Positions 25,959 through 36,012 of a stretch of 37,323 nt of DNA are shown here, piece by piece. The position numbers were made by a program, and so were the translations under genes. Numbering within the stretch: position 1 is the stretch's first letter; each line of letters opens with the position of its first letter. The DNA is from Clostridiales bacterium. GTDB lineage: Bacteria; Bacillota; Clostridia; Christensenellales; Pumilibacteraceae. Where the stretch lies: contig SVHR01000003.1 in the NCBI GenBank assembly GCA_015055705.1, positions 1 through 37,323 of the forward strand, written 5' to 3'. The notes below the pieces were generated by a model, which had not been told where the DNA came from, made no database searches, and saw only the letters and a program-made list of their open reading frames with translations.

Positions 25959-27749
25959 ATGGAAAGTAGTACGTATAGATATTTATTTCATCAAGGCACG
26001 CTGTACAACGCATACGAGTATCTCGGTTGTGTGTGGGGGGAGAAGACGGCTTTTAGGGTTTACGCGCCGTCGGCTCATGCGGTTTCGGTAATCGGCGAGT
26101 TCAACGGCTGGAAGGAAGAGCCGCTTACGCTTATCGAAAACGGCATTTGGGAGCTTGTTCGTAGCGGCGTAAACAAGGGTGACGAGTATAAGTACGTCAT
26201 TTACTGCGAAGCGGGCAGGCTGATTAAATCCGATCCGTACGCAAAGCAGACCAACACCCGAGAGTTTACCAACAGCATTGTGTCAAGCCACGACTTTGAA
26301 TGGACGGACGGCGCATACTTGCGAAGTCGCAACCGCAAAAACAGATGGACTGCGCCTATGAATATTTACGAGGCGCATATCGGCTCGTGGAAAAAGGGTT
26401 ATTCGTACCGCCAATTTGCGGACGAAATAGCGCCGTATCTTGTAGAGATGGGCTTTACGCACATAGAGCTGATGGGCATAAGCGAGCATCCCTTGGACGA
26501 GTCGTGGGGGTATCAGGTGACGGGCTACTTTTCGCCCACGCGCAGGTACGGCAGCAATCACGACTTTGCGTACCTTGTGGATAAGCTACATAGCTGTGGA
26601 ATTGGCGTAATTTTGGACTGGGTTCCTGCCCATTTTCCCAAAAACGCAGAGGCGTTATACCGTTTTGACGGCACAGCGCTGTTCGAAAGGGAAGGCCTTA
26701 TGGGCGAGCACAAGGAGTGGGGGACGTGCTGCTTTGACTATGCGAGGCCCGAGGTACGAAGCTTTTTGATTTCCTCTGCCATAATGTGGATTAGGCAGTA
26801 CCATATAGACGGACTGCGCGTGGACGCAGTGTCCAGTATGCTGTATCTCGACTACGGCAGAACGGAGTGGATGCCCAACGAGTACGGCGGCAACGAAAAC
26901 ATTCAGGCAATTGAATTTTTGCGCCAGCTCAACTACGCGGTTCATAAGTACACGGGCGCGTTTACCGTTGCCGAGGAGTCAACGGCGTGGCCTAACGTCA
27001 CGAGGGACGAGGGGCTTGGCTTTGACTTTAAGTGGAATATGGGCTGGATGCACGATACGCTTGAGTATCTTAGCACCGACTCTCTATTTAGACAGTACAA
27101 GCACGATAAGATGACCTTTTCGCTGACCTACGCATTTAGTGAGAACTTCGTTTTGCCAATCTCGCACGACGAGGTGGTGTACGGCAAGGGCTCGCTTCTG
27201 TCCAAGGCGGCAGGCGAATACGCGCATAAGTTCGGGGCAGTCAAGGCATATCTAACCATGATGTACGCGCACCCCGGCAAAAAGCTGCTTTTTATGGGCA
27301 GTGAGCTTGGTCAGTTTGACGAGTGGAACGCAGGCGCAGAGCTTGGCTGGAATCTTTTGGATTATCCTGCTCACCGAGAGCTAAAGGAGTATGTAAAAAA
27401 GCTGAGCCGCATATATTGTAAGTACAAGCCGTTATATATGGACGACAGCTGGGGCGGCTTTGAATGGAAGGTGGTAGACGACCGCAGTCGCAACGTCTTT
27501 GCCGTGGAGCGTAAGTGGCAGGGCGAAAGCGTAATCGTTGCGGTAAACTTTTCACCCGTGCCCCGAGAGGTGGATATTGCTTGCGAAAGGCGTAGGTACA
27601 GGGTTTTGCTTGCAAGCGCGCTTTTGGACGAAAAATGCGATAGCGTACCCACGGAATTTGGACGCAGGATACGGCTTGGCGGATACGGAACGGTAGTGCT
27701 TTACAGCAAAACACCGCCAAAAAGCAAAATTATAGAAATCAGGAAATAA
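25959..27749 (+). CDS. glgB: 1,4-alpha-glucan branching enzyme (GH13, CBM48)
   Basis: [44 protein letters not shown]...[17 protein letters not shown]...[14 protein letters not shown]...[14 protein letters not shown]. Confidence 0.96.
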   Translation: MESSTYRYLFHQGTLYNAYEYLGCVWGEKTAFRVYAPSAHAVSVIGEFNGWKEEPLTLIENGIWELVRSGVNKGDEYKYVIYCEAGRLIKSDPYAKQTNTREFTNSIVSSHDFEWTDGAYLRSRNRKNRWTAPMNIYEAHIGSWKKGYSYRQFADEIAPYLVEMGFTHIELMGISEHPLDESWGYQVTGYFSPTRRYGSNHDFAYLVDKLHSCGIGVILDWVPAHFPKNAEALYRFDGTALFEREGLMGEHKEWGTCCFDYARPEVRSFLISSAIMWIRQYHIDGLRVDAVSSMLYLDYGRTEWMPNEYGGNENIQAIEFLRQLNYAVHKYTGAFTVAEESTAWPNVTRDEGLGFDFKWNMGWMHDTLEYLSTDSLFRQYKHDKMTFSLTYAFSENFVLPISHDEVVYGKGSLLSKAAGEYAHKFGAVKAYLTMMYAHPGKKLLFMGSELGQFDEWNAGAELGWNLLDYPAHRELKEYVKKLSRIYCKYKPLYMDDSWGGFEWKVVDDRSRNVFAVERKWQGESVIVAVNFSPVPREVDIACERRRYRVLLASALLDEKCDSVPTEFGRRIRLGGYGTVVLYSKTPPKSKIIEIRK

Positions 27750-27768
27750 CCTCAAAGGAGGGGTATAT

Positions 27769-28956
27769 ATGAAGAAGAAACTTTGTGTTGCCATGCTGCT
27801 TGCGGGCGGTCAGGGTACGAGGCTGTACGTGCTGACCTCTAAGGTGGCAAAGCCTGCCGTATCGTTTGGCAGTAAATACCGAATAATAGACTTTACGCTT
27901 AGCAACTGCGCTAACTCCGGCATAACCACGGTGGGTGTGCTTACGCAGTATCAGCCGCTTATTCTTAACGAATACATAGGCGGCGGCGAGCCGTGGGACC
28001 TCGACAGAGCGTACGGCGGCGTTCACGTTTTGCCTCCCTATCAGGCAAAAAAGGGCGGCGAGTGGTACAAGGGTACGGCAAACGCCATCTACCAAAACCT
28101 GCACTTTTTGGATATGTACGACAGCGAGCACGTGCTGATACTTTCGGGTGACCATATTTATAAGATGGACTACTCCGAAATGCTCCGTGAGCATATTCGC
28201 ACCAAGGCTGACTGCACGATAGCGGTAATTGACGTACCGAGAGAGGAAGCCGGCCGCTTTGGCATTATGGACTTTGATGAAACGCGCCGCATAACCTCGT
28301 TTGAGGAAAAGCCGCCTCAGCCCAAAAGCAATCACGCAAGCATGGGTGTGTACGTTTTCCGCAAGGAGGCACTTATAAAGGAGCTTATTCTTGACGAAAG
28401 GGACGAGCTTAGCAGCAACGACTTTGGTAAGAATATTATTCCCAACATGCTGGCTAAGGGATACAATATGTTTGCCTACCAGTTCAGCGGATACTGGAAG
28501 GACGTAGGCACGGTGACCTCACTGTGGGAGGCTAACATGGATTTATTAAGCGGCGATTTGGACTTGTCCGACAAGGGATTCAAAATTTACTCACGCAACG
28601 AGGCGTTGCCCCCGTGCTTTGTGGGCGAGGGCGGCGAGGTTATAAATTCGCTTGTGACCTCGGGCTGTGAAATTTACGGTACGGTAATTAATTCGGTGCT
28701 AAGCGAAAAGGTTACGGTAGCCAAGGGGGCGGTGGTGGACAACTGCGTGATTATGCGCGGCACCATCGTGGGCGAAAACGCTCAGCTTAGCTACGCAATC
28801 GTAGACGAGGACGTAACCATCGGCGACGGTGCGGCAGTGGGCGACGAAAACAGCGGCAAGGACAGGATTACGCTTGTCGGCAGAGGTGCCGAGGTAGAAT
28901 GCGGCGCAACCATCGAGGCAGGCAGTATCGTGGACGGGGAGGTGGAGCATGAATAA
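27769..28956 (+). CDS. glgC: Glucose-1-phosphate adenylyltransferase
   Basis: [58 protein letters not shown]; left-handed beta-helix C-terminus. Confidence 0.96.
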   Translation: MKKKLCVAMLLAGGQGTRLYVLTSKVAKPAVSFGSKYRIIDFTLSNCANSGITTVGVLTQYQPLILNEYIGGGEPWDLDRAYGGVHVLPPYQAKKGGEWYKGTANAIYQNLHFLDMYDSEHVLILSGDHIYKMDYSEMLREHIRTKADCTIAVIDVPREEAGRFGIMDFDETRRITSFEEKPPQPKSNHASMGVYVFRKEALIKELILDERDELSSNDFGKNIIPNMLAKGYNMFAYQFSGYWKDVGTVTSLWEANMDLLSGDLDLSDKGFKIYSRNEALPPCFVGEGGEVINSLVTSGCEIYGTVINSVLSEKVTVAKGAVVDNCVIMRGTIVGENAQLSYAIVDEDVTIGDGAAVGDENSGKDRITLVGRGAEVECGATIEAGSIVDGEVEHE

Positions 28957-30052
28957 GGCACTCGGAATAATTTTCGGCGCGGTGGGCGAAAAGCAGCTTG
29001 GCTTTTTGACGGCAGGGCGCACCCTTGCTTCCGTTCCGTTTGGCGGCAGATACCGCCTTATAGACTTTACGTTGTCAAATATGTCCAACAGCGGCATATA
29101 TAATGTTGGGGTAATCGCGCTCAACAACTATCAGTCGCTTCTGCGCCACGTGGGCAGCGGCAAGTCGTGGGACCTCTCGCGCAAAAACGGGGGACTGCGA
29201 ATCTTTCCGCCAAGGGGCGATGCCCAAGGCAACACGAGATGGGACGCGCTAAAAAGCTCGATGCACTTTCTTGCCAACAACGACGAAAGATACGTGGTTC
29301 TTGCCGACGGCGACTGCGTTTGCAACATCGACTTCAGCGCGGCGCTTGCCTTCCACGAGGAGAGCATGGCGGACATCACGGTGATTTATCGCAAAAAGGT
29401 GCTTGAGGGAGGCAACGAAAAAAACAAGCTTTGCTTTACGCTGGACAGCAGCGGCGAGGTGGTCGAGGCGGTAAAGAGCGAAAGGGCAATCGGCACGCAA
29501 AACGTGGGTACGTATATGTATATTATGGGCAGAGAGTTTCTTTTGTCGCTTCTTAGCGGCGAGGAGGATATTCGAAGCCTCGAGCGTGACGTGATTTGCA
29601 GGCGCACAAAGGAGTTCCGCATTTTCGGATACGAATACGACGGATATTTTGCAAGCATAGATTCGGTGCAAAATTACTATCACCATTCGATGGAGCTTCT
29701 TGACCGCAGTAAATGCTCACAGCTTTTTGATAATAACGGCGCAAATATATATACTAAGGTTCGTGACAGCGCGCCCTGCCATTTTGCGACAGGCTGTGCG
29801 GTTTCCAACTCGATAATTGCCGACGGCTGCGAGGTAAAGGGCGTGGTGGAAAATTCTATCCTGTTCCGTGGCGTAAGAGTGGAGGAGGGTGCGGTGGTAA
29901 AAAACAGCATACTCTTTCAGGATACCTACGTGGGCGAGGGTACGCTGCTTAACTGCGTTATTACCGACAAAAACGCGCAAATTCTCGAAAACCGTATGCT
30001 TAGCGGACATCCCACCAATCCGTACGTAATAGGCAAAAATATTGTAATTTAG
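28949..30052 (+). CDS. glgD: Glucose-1-phosphate adenylyltransferase subunit GlgD
   Basis: [45 protein letters not shown] lacks the canonical GGxGxRL; located directly after glgC, as in Firmicutes. Confidence 0.92.
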   Translation: MNKALGIIFGAVGEKQLGFLTAGRTLASVPFGGRYRLIDFTLSNMSNSGIYNVGVIALNNYQSLLRHVGSGKSWDLSRKNGGLRIFPPRGDAQGNTRWDALKSSMHFLANNDERYVVLADGDCVCNIDFSAALAFHEESMADITVIYRKKVLEGGNEKNKLCFTLDSSGEVVEAVKSERAIGTQNVGTYMYIMGREFLLSLLSGEEDIRSLERDVICRRTKEFRIFGYEYDGYFASIDSVQNYYHHSMELLDRSKCSQLFDNNGANIYTKVRDSAPCHFATGCAVSNSIIADGCEVKGVVENSILFRGVRVEEGAVVKNSILFQDTYVGEGTLLNCVITDKNAQILENRMLSGHPTNPYVIGKNIVI

Positions 30053-30067
30053 ACGAGGAGATTTATT

Positions 30068-31480
30068 TTGAAGAAGGATATAAAAAAGGTATTATTTGTA
30101 GCTACCGAATGTAATCCGTTTTGGGCAACCGGTGGGCTTGGCGACGTGATAGGCTCGCTTCCGGGTGCGCTTCGCAACGCAGGGGTGGATGCGCGTGTTA
30201 TGCTTCCGCTTTTTGAAAAGAGCCTCGACAAGGCCGGGCTTACAAGGCTTGGTCAAATAACCGTTCCGCTTGCGTGGCGCAACCAGTCCTGCGGCATATA
30301 CACCACTCAGCGTGGGGGCGTAACGTACTACTTTGTAGAAAACGAGTATTACTTTAAGCGACCTGCCATATACGGCGAGTACGACGACGGCGAACGCTTT
30401 GCATTCTTTTCGCGTGCCGTATGGGAGATTTTGCGCTTTCTTGATTATAAGCCGGACGTCGTTCACAGCAACGACTGGCAGACGGCGCTCGTGCCTATCT
30501 ATCACAAGCTGATATATAGGGATTTTGATAAAACCAAGGACGTATTTACCATTCACAACATAGAATATCAGGGCAAGTTTGATAGGGCGATATTGGGCGA
30601 CGTGTTCGGCATAGACGAGGAGCACTATTCTTTGCTTGACTTTGACGGCTGTATCAACCTGGTTAAGGGCGCGATGGAGGTGTGTGACGCGCTTACCACC
30701 GTAAGTCCCACGTATGCACAGCAGCTGAGCGACAACTATTACGCTATGGGTCTGGGTGCGATTGTAGCAAAAAACAGCCATAAGCTGCGCGGCATACTCA
30801 ACGGCATAGACGAGGACTTGTACGACCCGTCCAAGGCGAGCGGCATATTTGCACCGTTCGATGCGGCAGACCTATCGGGTAAGGCGGAGAACAAGCATGA
30901 GCTTCAAAGGCTGCTTAATTTGCCGCTTTCGGACGCGCCCATGCTTGCCGTAATATCAAGGCTTGCCTCCCACAAGGGAATCGACCTTATAAAAAACACG
31001 CTTGACGAAATACTAAAGGAGGACGTTCAGCTCGTAGTGCTTGGCACGGGCGAAAAGTCTTACGAGGAATATTTCAGCCATATGCAGCAGACGGTGCCCG
31101 GCAAGGTAAGCGCGATTATAGCGTTTAACAAGGACCTTGCGCAAAAGGTTTACGCCGCGTCTGACATCTTTTTGATGCCCAGCAAGAGCGAGCCGTGCGG
31201 TCTTAGTCAGATGATTGCTTGCCGCTTTGGCAGTATTCCCGTCGTGCGTGCCACCGGTGGACTAAAGGACAGCATAAAGCACTATACCAAAAAGTCGGGC
31301 AACGGCTTCGTGTTTGACGGCTATAATGGCGGCGAATTTTTGGCGGCGGTACGCAAGGCGATTGGGTGCTATCGCACGGACAAATGGCACGAGCTTCGCC
31401 ATAACGCCATGACCTCGGACTTTGGCTGGAGCAAAAGCGCGAGGGCGTATATCAAAATTTATAAGGAGCTTACCAAATAA
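30068..31480 (+). CDS. glgA: Glycogen synthase (ADP-glucose type, GT5), TTG start
   Basis: KKVLFVATECNPFWATGGLGDVIGSLPGALRNAG...HSNDWQTALVP...SRLASHKGIDLI...PSKSEPCGLSQMIACRFGSIPVVRATGGLKDS. Confidence 0.96.
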   Translation: MKKDIKKVLFVATECNPFWATGGLGDVIGSLPGALRNAGVDARVMLPLFEKSLDKAGLTRLGQITVPLAWRNQSCGIYTTQRGGVTYYFVENEYYFKRPAIYGEYDDGERFAFFSRAVWEILRFLDYKPDVVHSNDWQTALVPIYHKLIYRDFDKTKDVFTIHNIEYQGKFDRAILGDVFGIDEEHYSLLDFDGCINLVKGAMEVCDALTTVSPTYAQQLSDNYYAMGLGAIVAKNSHKLRGILNGIDEDLYDPSKASGIFAPFDAADLSGKAENKHELQRLLNLPLSDAPMLAVISRLASHKGIDLIKNTLDEILKEDVQLVVLGTGEKSYEEYFSHMQQTVPGKVSAIIAFNKDLAQKVYAASDIFLMPSKSEPCGLSQMIACRFGSIPVVRATGGLKDSIKHYTKKSGNGFVFDGYNGGEFLAAVRKAIGCYRTDKWHELRHNAMTSDFGWSKSARAYIKIYKELTK

Positions 31481-31488
31481 AACTCTTT

Positions 31489-33891
31489 ATGAACAAGCAA
31501 AGCTACAAAAATCTTATTATAAATAAGCTGTCGGCAAATTTTGCCACCTCGCCCGAAACGGCTACAAAGGAGCAGGTTTATAAGGCGACGTGTCTGGTTT
31601 TGCGCGACCTTCTTATAGCAAAAAAGCAACAAAACAACCGCGAAATCGAAAAGAAGGGGCTAAAGCGCGTTTATTACCTGTGCATGGAATTTTTGGTGGG
31701 CAGAAGCCTGAAAAACAACCTTGCTAATATGGAAATCGAGGGCGAGTTTGACGCCGCTTTACGCGAGCTTGGCTTTGAGCTGAGTGAAATTATGGAGCTC
31801 GAGGCCGACCCCGGGCTTGGCAACGGCGGCTTGGGACGGCTGGCCGCCTGCTTTATGGATAGCCTTGCCACTCTTGAATACCCCGCGATGGGATTTTCGA
31901 TAAGGTACGAATACGGACTGTTCCGCCAAAAAATTGTAGAGAATATGCAGGTGGAGCTTCCCGACCTATGGCTTCCGTCCGGAGAGGTTTGGATGCTTCC
32001 GCGCACGGACAAGAATTTTAGGGTGTCCTTGGGCGGCTACGTGGAGCAATATTACGAGGGCGGTGTTATGAAATTCCGTCACAACGATGCTCAGATTATC
32101 GAAGCAACGCCGTACGACGTTATGATAAGCGGCGGCGGAGGCAAGGGCGTAAGCGTGCTTCGACTTTGGCGCTCGTCCGCATACCGAAGCTTTGATATGC
32201 AAAAGTTCTCGCGCGGCGACTACTTTACGGCAATGAGAGATGGCAGCGAGGCGGAGCTTATCAGCAAGGTGCTGTACCCGTCCGACGACCATTACGAGGG
32301 CAAGCTTTTGCGCCTGAGTCAGCAATACTTTTTGGTAAGTGCAAGCCTGCAAAGCATTTTGCGTGACCATATCAAATGGTACGGTGATTTGCACAGCCTG
32401 CCCGACAAGGCGGCAATTCATATCAACGACACGCACCCTGCGCTTGCAATCCCCGAGCTTATGCGCCTGCTTATGGACGAGCATGGCTTTGGCTGGGACG
32501 AGGCGTGGGACGTTACGGTAAAAACGGTGGCGTACACCAACCATACCGTGCTTAGCGAGGCGCTTGAAAAGTGGGATATTGCGCTCGTTCAGTCAAGGCT
32601 GCCCAGAATCTATATGATTATCGAGGAAATAGACAGGCGGTTTGCCGCGGCAATGAGGGCAAGCGGAAACGGCGGAATTTTGCACTCGACCGCAATTTTG
32701 TGGGACAGGCAGGTGCGAATGGCAAACCTCAGCGTTATCGGCTCGCACTCAATTAACGGCGTGTCCGAGCTTCACTCCGACATAATAAAAAACAACGTCT
32801 TTAAGGATTTACACTCTGTTTATCCAAATCGCTTTACCAACGTCACCAACGGAATCGCTCACCGCAGATGGCTGACTCAGGCAAATCCGAGGCTGGCGGG
32901 CTTAATCGGCGAGCTTATCGGCGATGGATACAGGCGTGATGCCTCGCAGCTGAGCTTGCTCGAAAAGTTTAGTGGCGATAGCACGGTTTTAGAGCAAATC
33001 GGCAAAATTAAGCACCAAAACAAGAGCGATTTTGCGGCGTTTATCAAAAGAGAAACGGGCACGGTTATCGATCCGAGCACTCGCTTTGACGTTCAGATCA
33101 AAAGACTGCATGAGTACAAGCGTCAGCTGCTTAACGTGCTGAAAATTATAGGCTACTATATTGACCTTAAGGAAAGCCCAAATCGCGACTTTACGCCGCA
33201 GACGTTTATTTTTGGCGCAAAGGCGGCGGGCGGATATTACCACGCAAAGCGCATAATCACGCTTATAAATTGCCTTGCCAAGGAAATCGAGGGCGACAAG
33301 GCGGTTCGCGATAAGCTTCGAGTGCTGTTTGTAGAAAATTACAACGTGACACTCGCCGAGCGTCTTATTCCCGCAAGCGAGGTAAGCGAGCAAATCAGCC
33401 TTGCCGGCAAGGAGGCAAGCGGTACGTCCAATATGAAGCTTATGATGAACGGCGCGCTTACCCTTGGCACGGTGGACGGCGCTAACGTGGAGATTCTGCA
33501 AAGGGTGGGCGAGGACAATATGTTCGCCTTCGGACTTTCGGCGGCAGAGGCCGAGCGTGCGTGGGCAAGCGTAAACGCTTCGGCGGCATACTCTCAAAGC
33601 GGCGTTCGCAAGGTGGTGGATAGACTCAAAAAGGGCTTTTCGGGCGAAAGCTTTGTGGACATTGCGACCTACCTTATCACGCTTGGGGGAATGGCTGACC
33701 CGTACATGTGCCTTACCGACTACGCCGACTATTTACGCGCGGCGACGCTTATGGACAGTAAGTATAGGGACGGTATGGCTTGGAACCGTTCGTCGCTTAT
33801 AAATATTGCCAGATCCGGCGTTTTTGCCGCCGATCGCAGCATAACGGAATACGCAGAGAGAATTTGGAAGCTAAAGAGGAATAATGTATAA
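31489..33891 (+). CDS. glgP: Glycogen/starch/alpha-glucan phosphorylase (GT35)
   Basis: YYLCMEFLVGRSLKNNL, EADPGLGNGGLGRLAACFMDSLATL, IHINDTHPALAIPELMR, EASGTSNMKLMMNGALTLGTVDGANVEI (PLP region). Confidence 0.97.
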   Translation: MNKQSYKNLIINKLSANFATSPETATKEQVYKATCLVLRDLLIAKKQQNNREIEKKGLKRVYYLCMEFLVGRSLKNNLANMEIEGEFDAALRELGFELSEIMELEADPGLGNGGLGRLAACFMDSLATLEYPAMGFSIRYEYGLFRQKIVENMQVELPDLWLPSGEVWMLPRTDKNFRVSLGGYVEQYYEGGVMKFRHNDAQIIEATPYDVMISGGGGKGVSVLRLWRSSAYRSFDMQKFSRGDYFTAMRDGSEAELISKVLYPSDDHYEGKLLRLSQQYFLVSASLQSILRDHIKWYGDLHSLPDKAAIHINDTHPALAIPELMRLLMDEHGFGWDEAWDVTVKTVAYTNHTVLSEALEKWDIALVQSRLPRIYMIIEEIDRRFAAAMRASGNGGILHSTAILWDRQVRMANLSVIGSHSINGVSELHSDIIKNNVFKDLHSVYPNRFTNVTNGIAHRRWLTQANPRLAGLIGELIGDGYRRDASQLSLLEKFSGDSTVLEQIGKIKHQNKSDFAAFIKRETGTVIDPSTRFDVQIKRLHEYKRQLLNVLKIIGYYIDLKESPNRDFTPQTFIFGAKAAGGYYHAKRIITLINCLAKEIEGDKAVRDKLRVLFVENYNVTLAERLIPASEVSEQISLAGKEASGTSNMKLMMNGALTLGTVDGANVEILQRVGEDNMFAFGLSAAEAERAWASVNASAAYSQSGVRKVVDRLKKGFSGESFVDIATYLITLGGMADPYMCLTDYADYLRAATLMDSKYRDGMAWNRSSLINIARSGVFAADRSITEYAERIWKLKRNNV

Positions 33892-35626
33892 GTTTTGTTC
33901 ATGCGACAGTAGACATAAAAGCACCGTAGGGGGCGTAAGGGCCAATCAGCCGCTTACGCTCTTTGTCGGCGGGTGCGGCGAGTGCGCCCACCTTATTCTT
34001 ACCAAGGAGGGCGAGGGGCACGTGCCGGTTTTTTACCCTATGACAGGGGTGGACGGCGGCTTTACGGTGACGGTAACCGTTACCACCTCGGGGCTGTACT
34101 TTTATCACTTCGTGATTGACGGCATAAGGTACGGCGAGGACGGAATGCAATGCTTAACCGAGGGTGGCGCCGACTTTGTTCAGCTTGTATTCGAGGGAGA
34201 ATTCAGGCCCCTGCGAGGCGGCGTAATTTACCAAATTATGCCCGACCGCTTTTGCAAAATCGGTGACCCGTGCTTGCAAAACGGCCGCATTTATCAGCCC
34301 GATATATTTGCCGTGCCGGAATATATGCCGGACAGCGGCGGCAAATACAACAGCGAATTTTTCGGCGGCAGTATAAAGGGCATAACGGGCAAGCTTGACT
34401 ATCTTGCCTCGCTTGGCGTATCGTATATTTACCTCAATCCCATCTTCGAGGCGGCAAGCAATCACCGCTACGATACGGGCGATTACGAAAAAATTGACGC
34501 GATGCTTGGCACGGACGGCGATTTTGACGAGCTTATAGCAGAGGCAAAAAAGCGAGACATCGGTATAATATTGGATGGAGTGTTTTCGCACACGGGTGAC
34601 GACAGCAAATATTTTAACCGCTATGGCAGATACGACTCGCTTGGGGCGTATCAGTCGCCGCAAAGCCCGTACCTTGATTGGTACAATTTTACAGACTATC
34701 CCACTAAGTACAAAAGCTGGTGGGGATTTGAAACCTTGCCCGAGGTAAACGAAACCTCGCACGGCTTTATGGAGTATATGCTCGGGCAAGGCGGAATAGT
34801 TGACAGATGGGAGCGCCGCGGTATAGCAGGCTGGCGACTTGACGTGGCGGACGAGCTTCCCGACGAATTTATGGAGGCATTGCGCCGCCGCAGTACGCTT
34901 ACGCTAATCGGCGAGGTGTGGGAAAACGCCGCGCAAAAATACTCGTACGGACATAGGCGCAGTTACCTTAGGGGCAGTCAGCTTGACGGCGTAACAAACT
35001 ATCCGTTTAAGGATGCGATAATCGATTTTTTATGCAAAAACGACAATACGCTGCTTAGAAAAACGGTAAACGAGCTTGTCAACGACTATCCCCGCGACTG
35101 CTTTTTGTCGGTAATGAATGTGCTGTCTACCCACGATACGGTGCGCATACTTACGGCTCTATCGACCGACCCTGTTCCAAGCGACAAGGCGGGCATGGCG
35201 GCGTACAAGCAGTCTGATATTGCGGAGGCAGTAGAGCGATTAAAAATCGCTTCGCTTATTCAGTACGTGTTACCCGGAGTGCCGTGTCTATTCTACGGTG
35301 ACGAGGCGGGGCTGTACGGTCATGCCGATCCGTTTTGCCGAAAGTTTTATCCGTGGGGGCGTGAAAACGCACAGCTTATACGGCATTACACAGCGCTTGG
35401 GCAAATGCGAAAAAACTATGCTTCGGTTTTTGCGGGTAGCACAGAGGAGCTTTCGCCAAGCAACGAGGTATTCGTGCTTCGCCGCAGCGACGGAGTCACA
35501 GATCTGACGCTTACCGTCAACCTATCGGATAATTGCGTTGAGGCTGACGGCGAGGTAATTTTTGGAGAAAAAGCGGTAAAGCCGTTTTGTGCCGCGGTAA
35601 CCAAATCAGCTCGAGGTCAAAAATAA
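33884..35626 (+). CDS. GH13 alpha-amylase/neopullulanase-type glycosidase
   Basis: GVIYQIMPDRFC, ISYIYLNPIFEA-like, GWRLDVADELP, LIGEVWENA, LSTHDTVRIL: complete GH13 catalytic motifs. Confidence 0.93.
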   Translation: MYKFCSCDSRHKSTVGGVRANQPLTLFVGGCGECAHLILTKEGEGHVPVFYPMTGVDGGFTVTVTVTTSGLYFYHFVIDGIRYGEDGMQCLTEGGADFVQLVFEGEFRPLRGGVIYQIMPDRFCKIGDPCLQNGRIYQPDIFAVPEYMPDSGGKYNSEFFGGSIKGITGKLDYLASLGVSYIYLNPIFEAASNHRYDTGDYEKIDAMLGTDGDFDELIAEAKKRDIGIILDGVFSHTGDDSKYFNRYGRYDSLGAYQSPQSPYLDWYNFTDYPTKYKSWWGFETLPEVNETSHGFMEYMLGQGGIVDRWERRGIAGWRLDVADELPDEFMEALRRRSTLTLIGEVWENAAQKYSYGHRRSYLRGSQLDGVTNYPFKDAIIDFLCKNDNTLLRKTVNELVNDYPRDCFLSVMNVLSTHDTVRILTALSTDPVPSDKAGMAAYKQSDIAEAVERLKIASLIQYVLPGVPCLFYGDEAGLYGHADPFCRKFYPWGRENAQLIRHYTALGQMRKNYASVFAGSTEELSPSNEVFVLRRSDGVTDLTLTVNLSDNCVEADGEVIFGEKAVKPFCAAVTKSARGQK

Positions 35627-35657
35627 ATATGCAGCCCTATAATATATAAGGATTAGC

Positions 35658-35690
35658 AAAGGAAAGGATTTAGTAATCTTTTCCTTTTTT
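35658..35690 (+). terminator. Intrinsic terminator at the end of the glycogen operon
   Basis: GGAAAGGATT-tagt-AATCTTTTCC followed by TTTTTTATTTTTTT. Confidence 0.75.
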
Positions 35691-35876
35691 ATTTTTTTGC
35701 TTTGTTTTGGCGGCGACTTTCGTTTTGGCGGTTACTGTGTGGGGGCGGCAAAATAGCTCAAAAAAGGCATAATTTTGCCTAAAAGGCTGATTTTTTCGTA
35801 AAAAACGAGCGCAAAAAAAGTTTTTTGTGCATTGTGTGTTAAGTTGAGATAAATTAAAACATTATCAAAAAATCGC

Positions 35877-35906
35877 TTGCTTTTGGGGTAAGCTTTGTGA
35901 TATACT
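35877..35906 (+). promoter_or_regulatory. Putative promoter upstream of the subtilase
   Basis: TTGCTT, 18 nt, TATACT; AAGGAGG precedes the ATG at 36013. Confidence 0.55.
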
Positions 35907-36012
35907 CTGTGTACTCTTATTGTAGGGTTTTATCGGATAAATTTTTTGAGGTAGGAAAGCACCCCTAAAAGTTCATCCAAATACATTTCATAATAAGTCT
36001 TAAGGAGGACCT

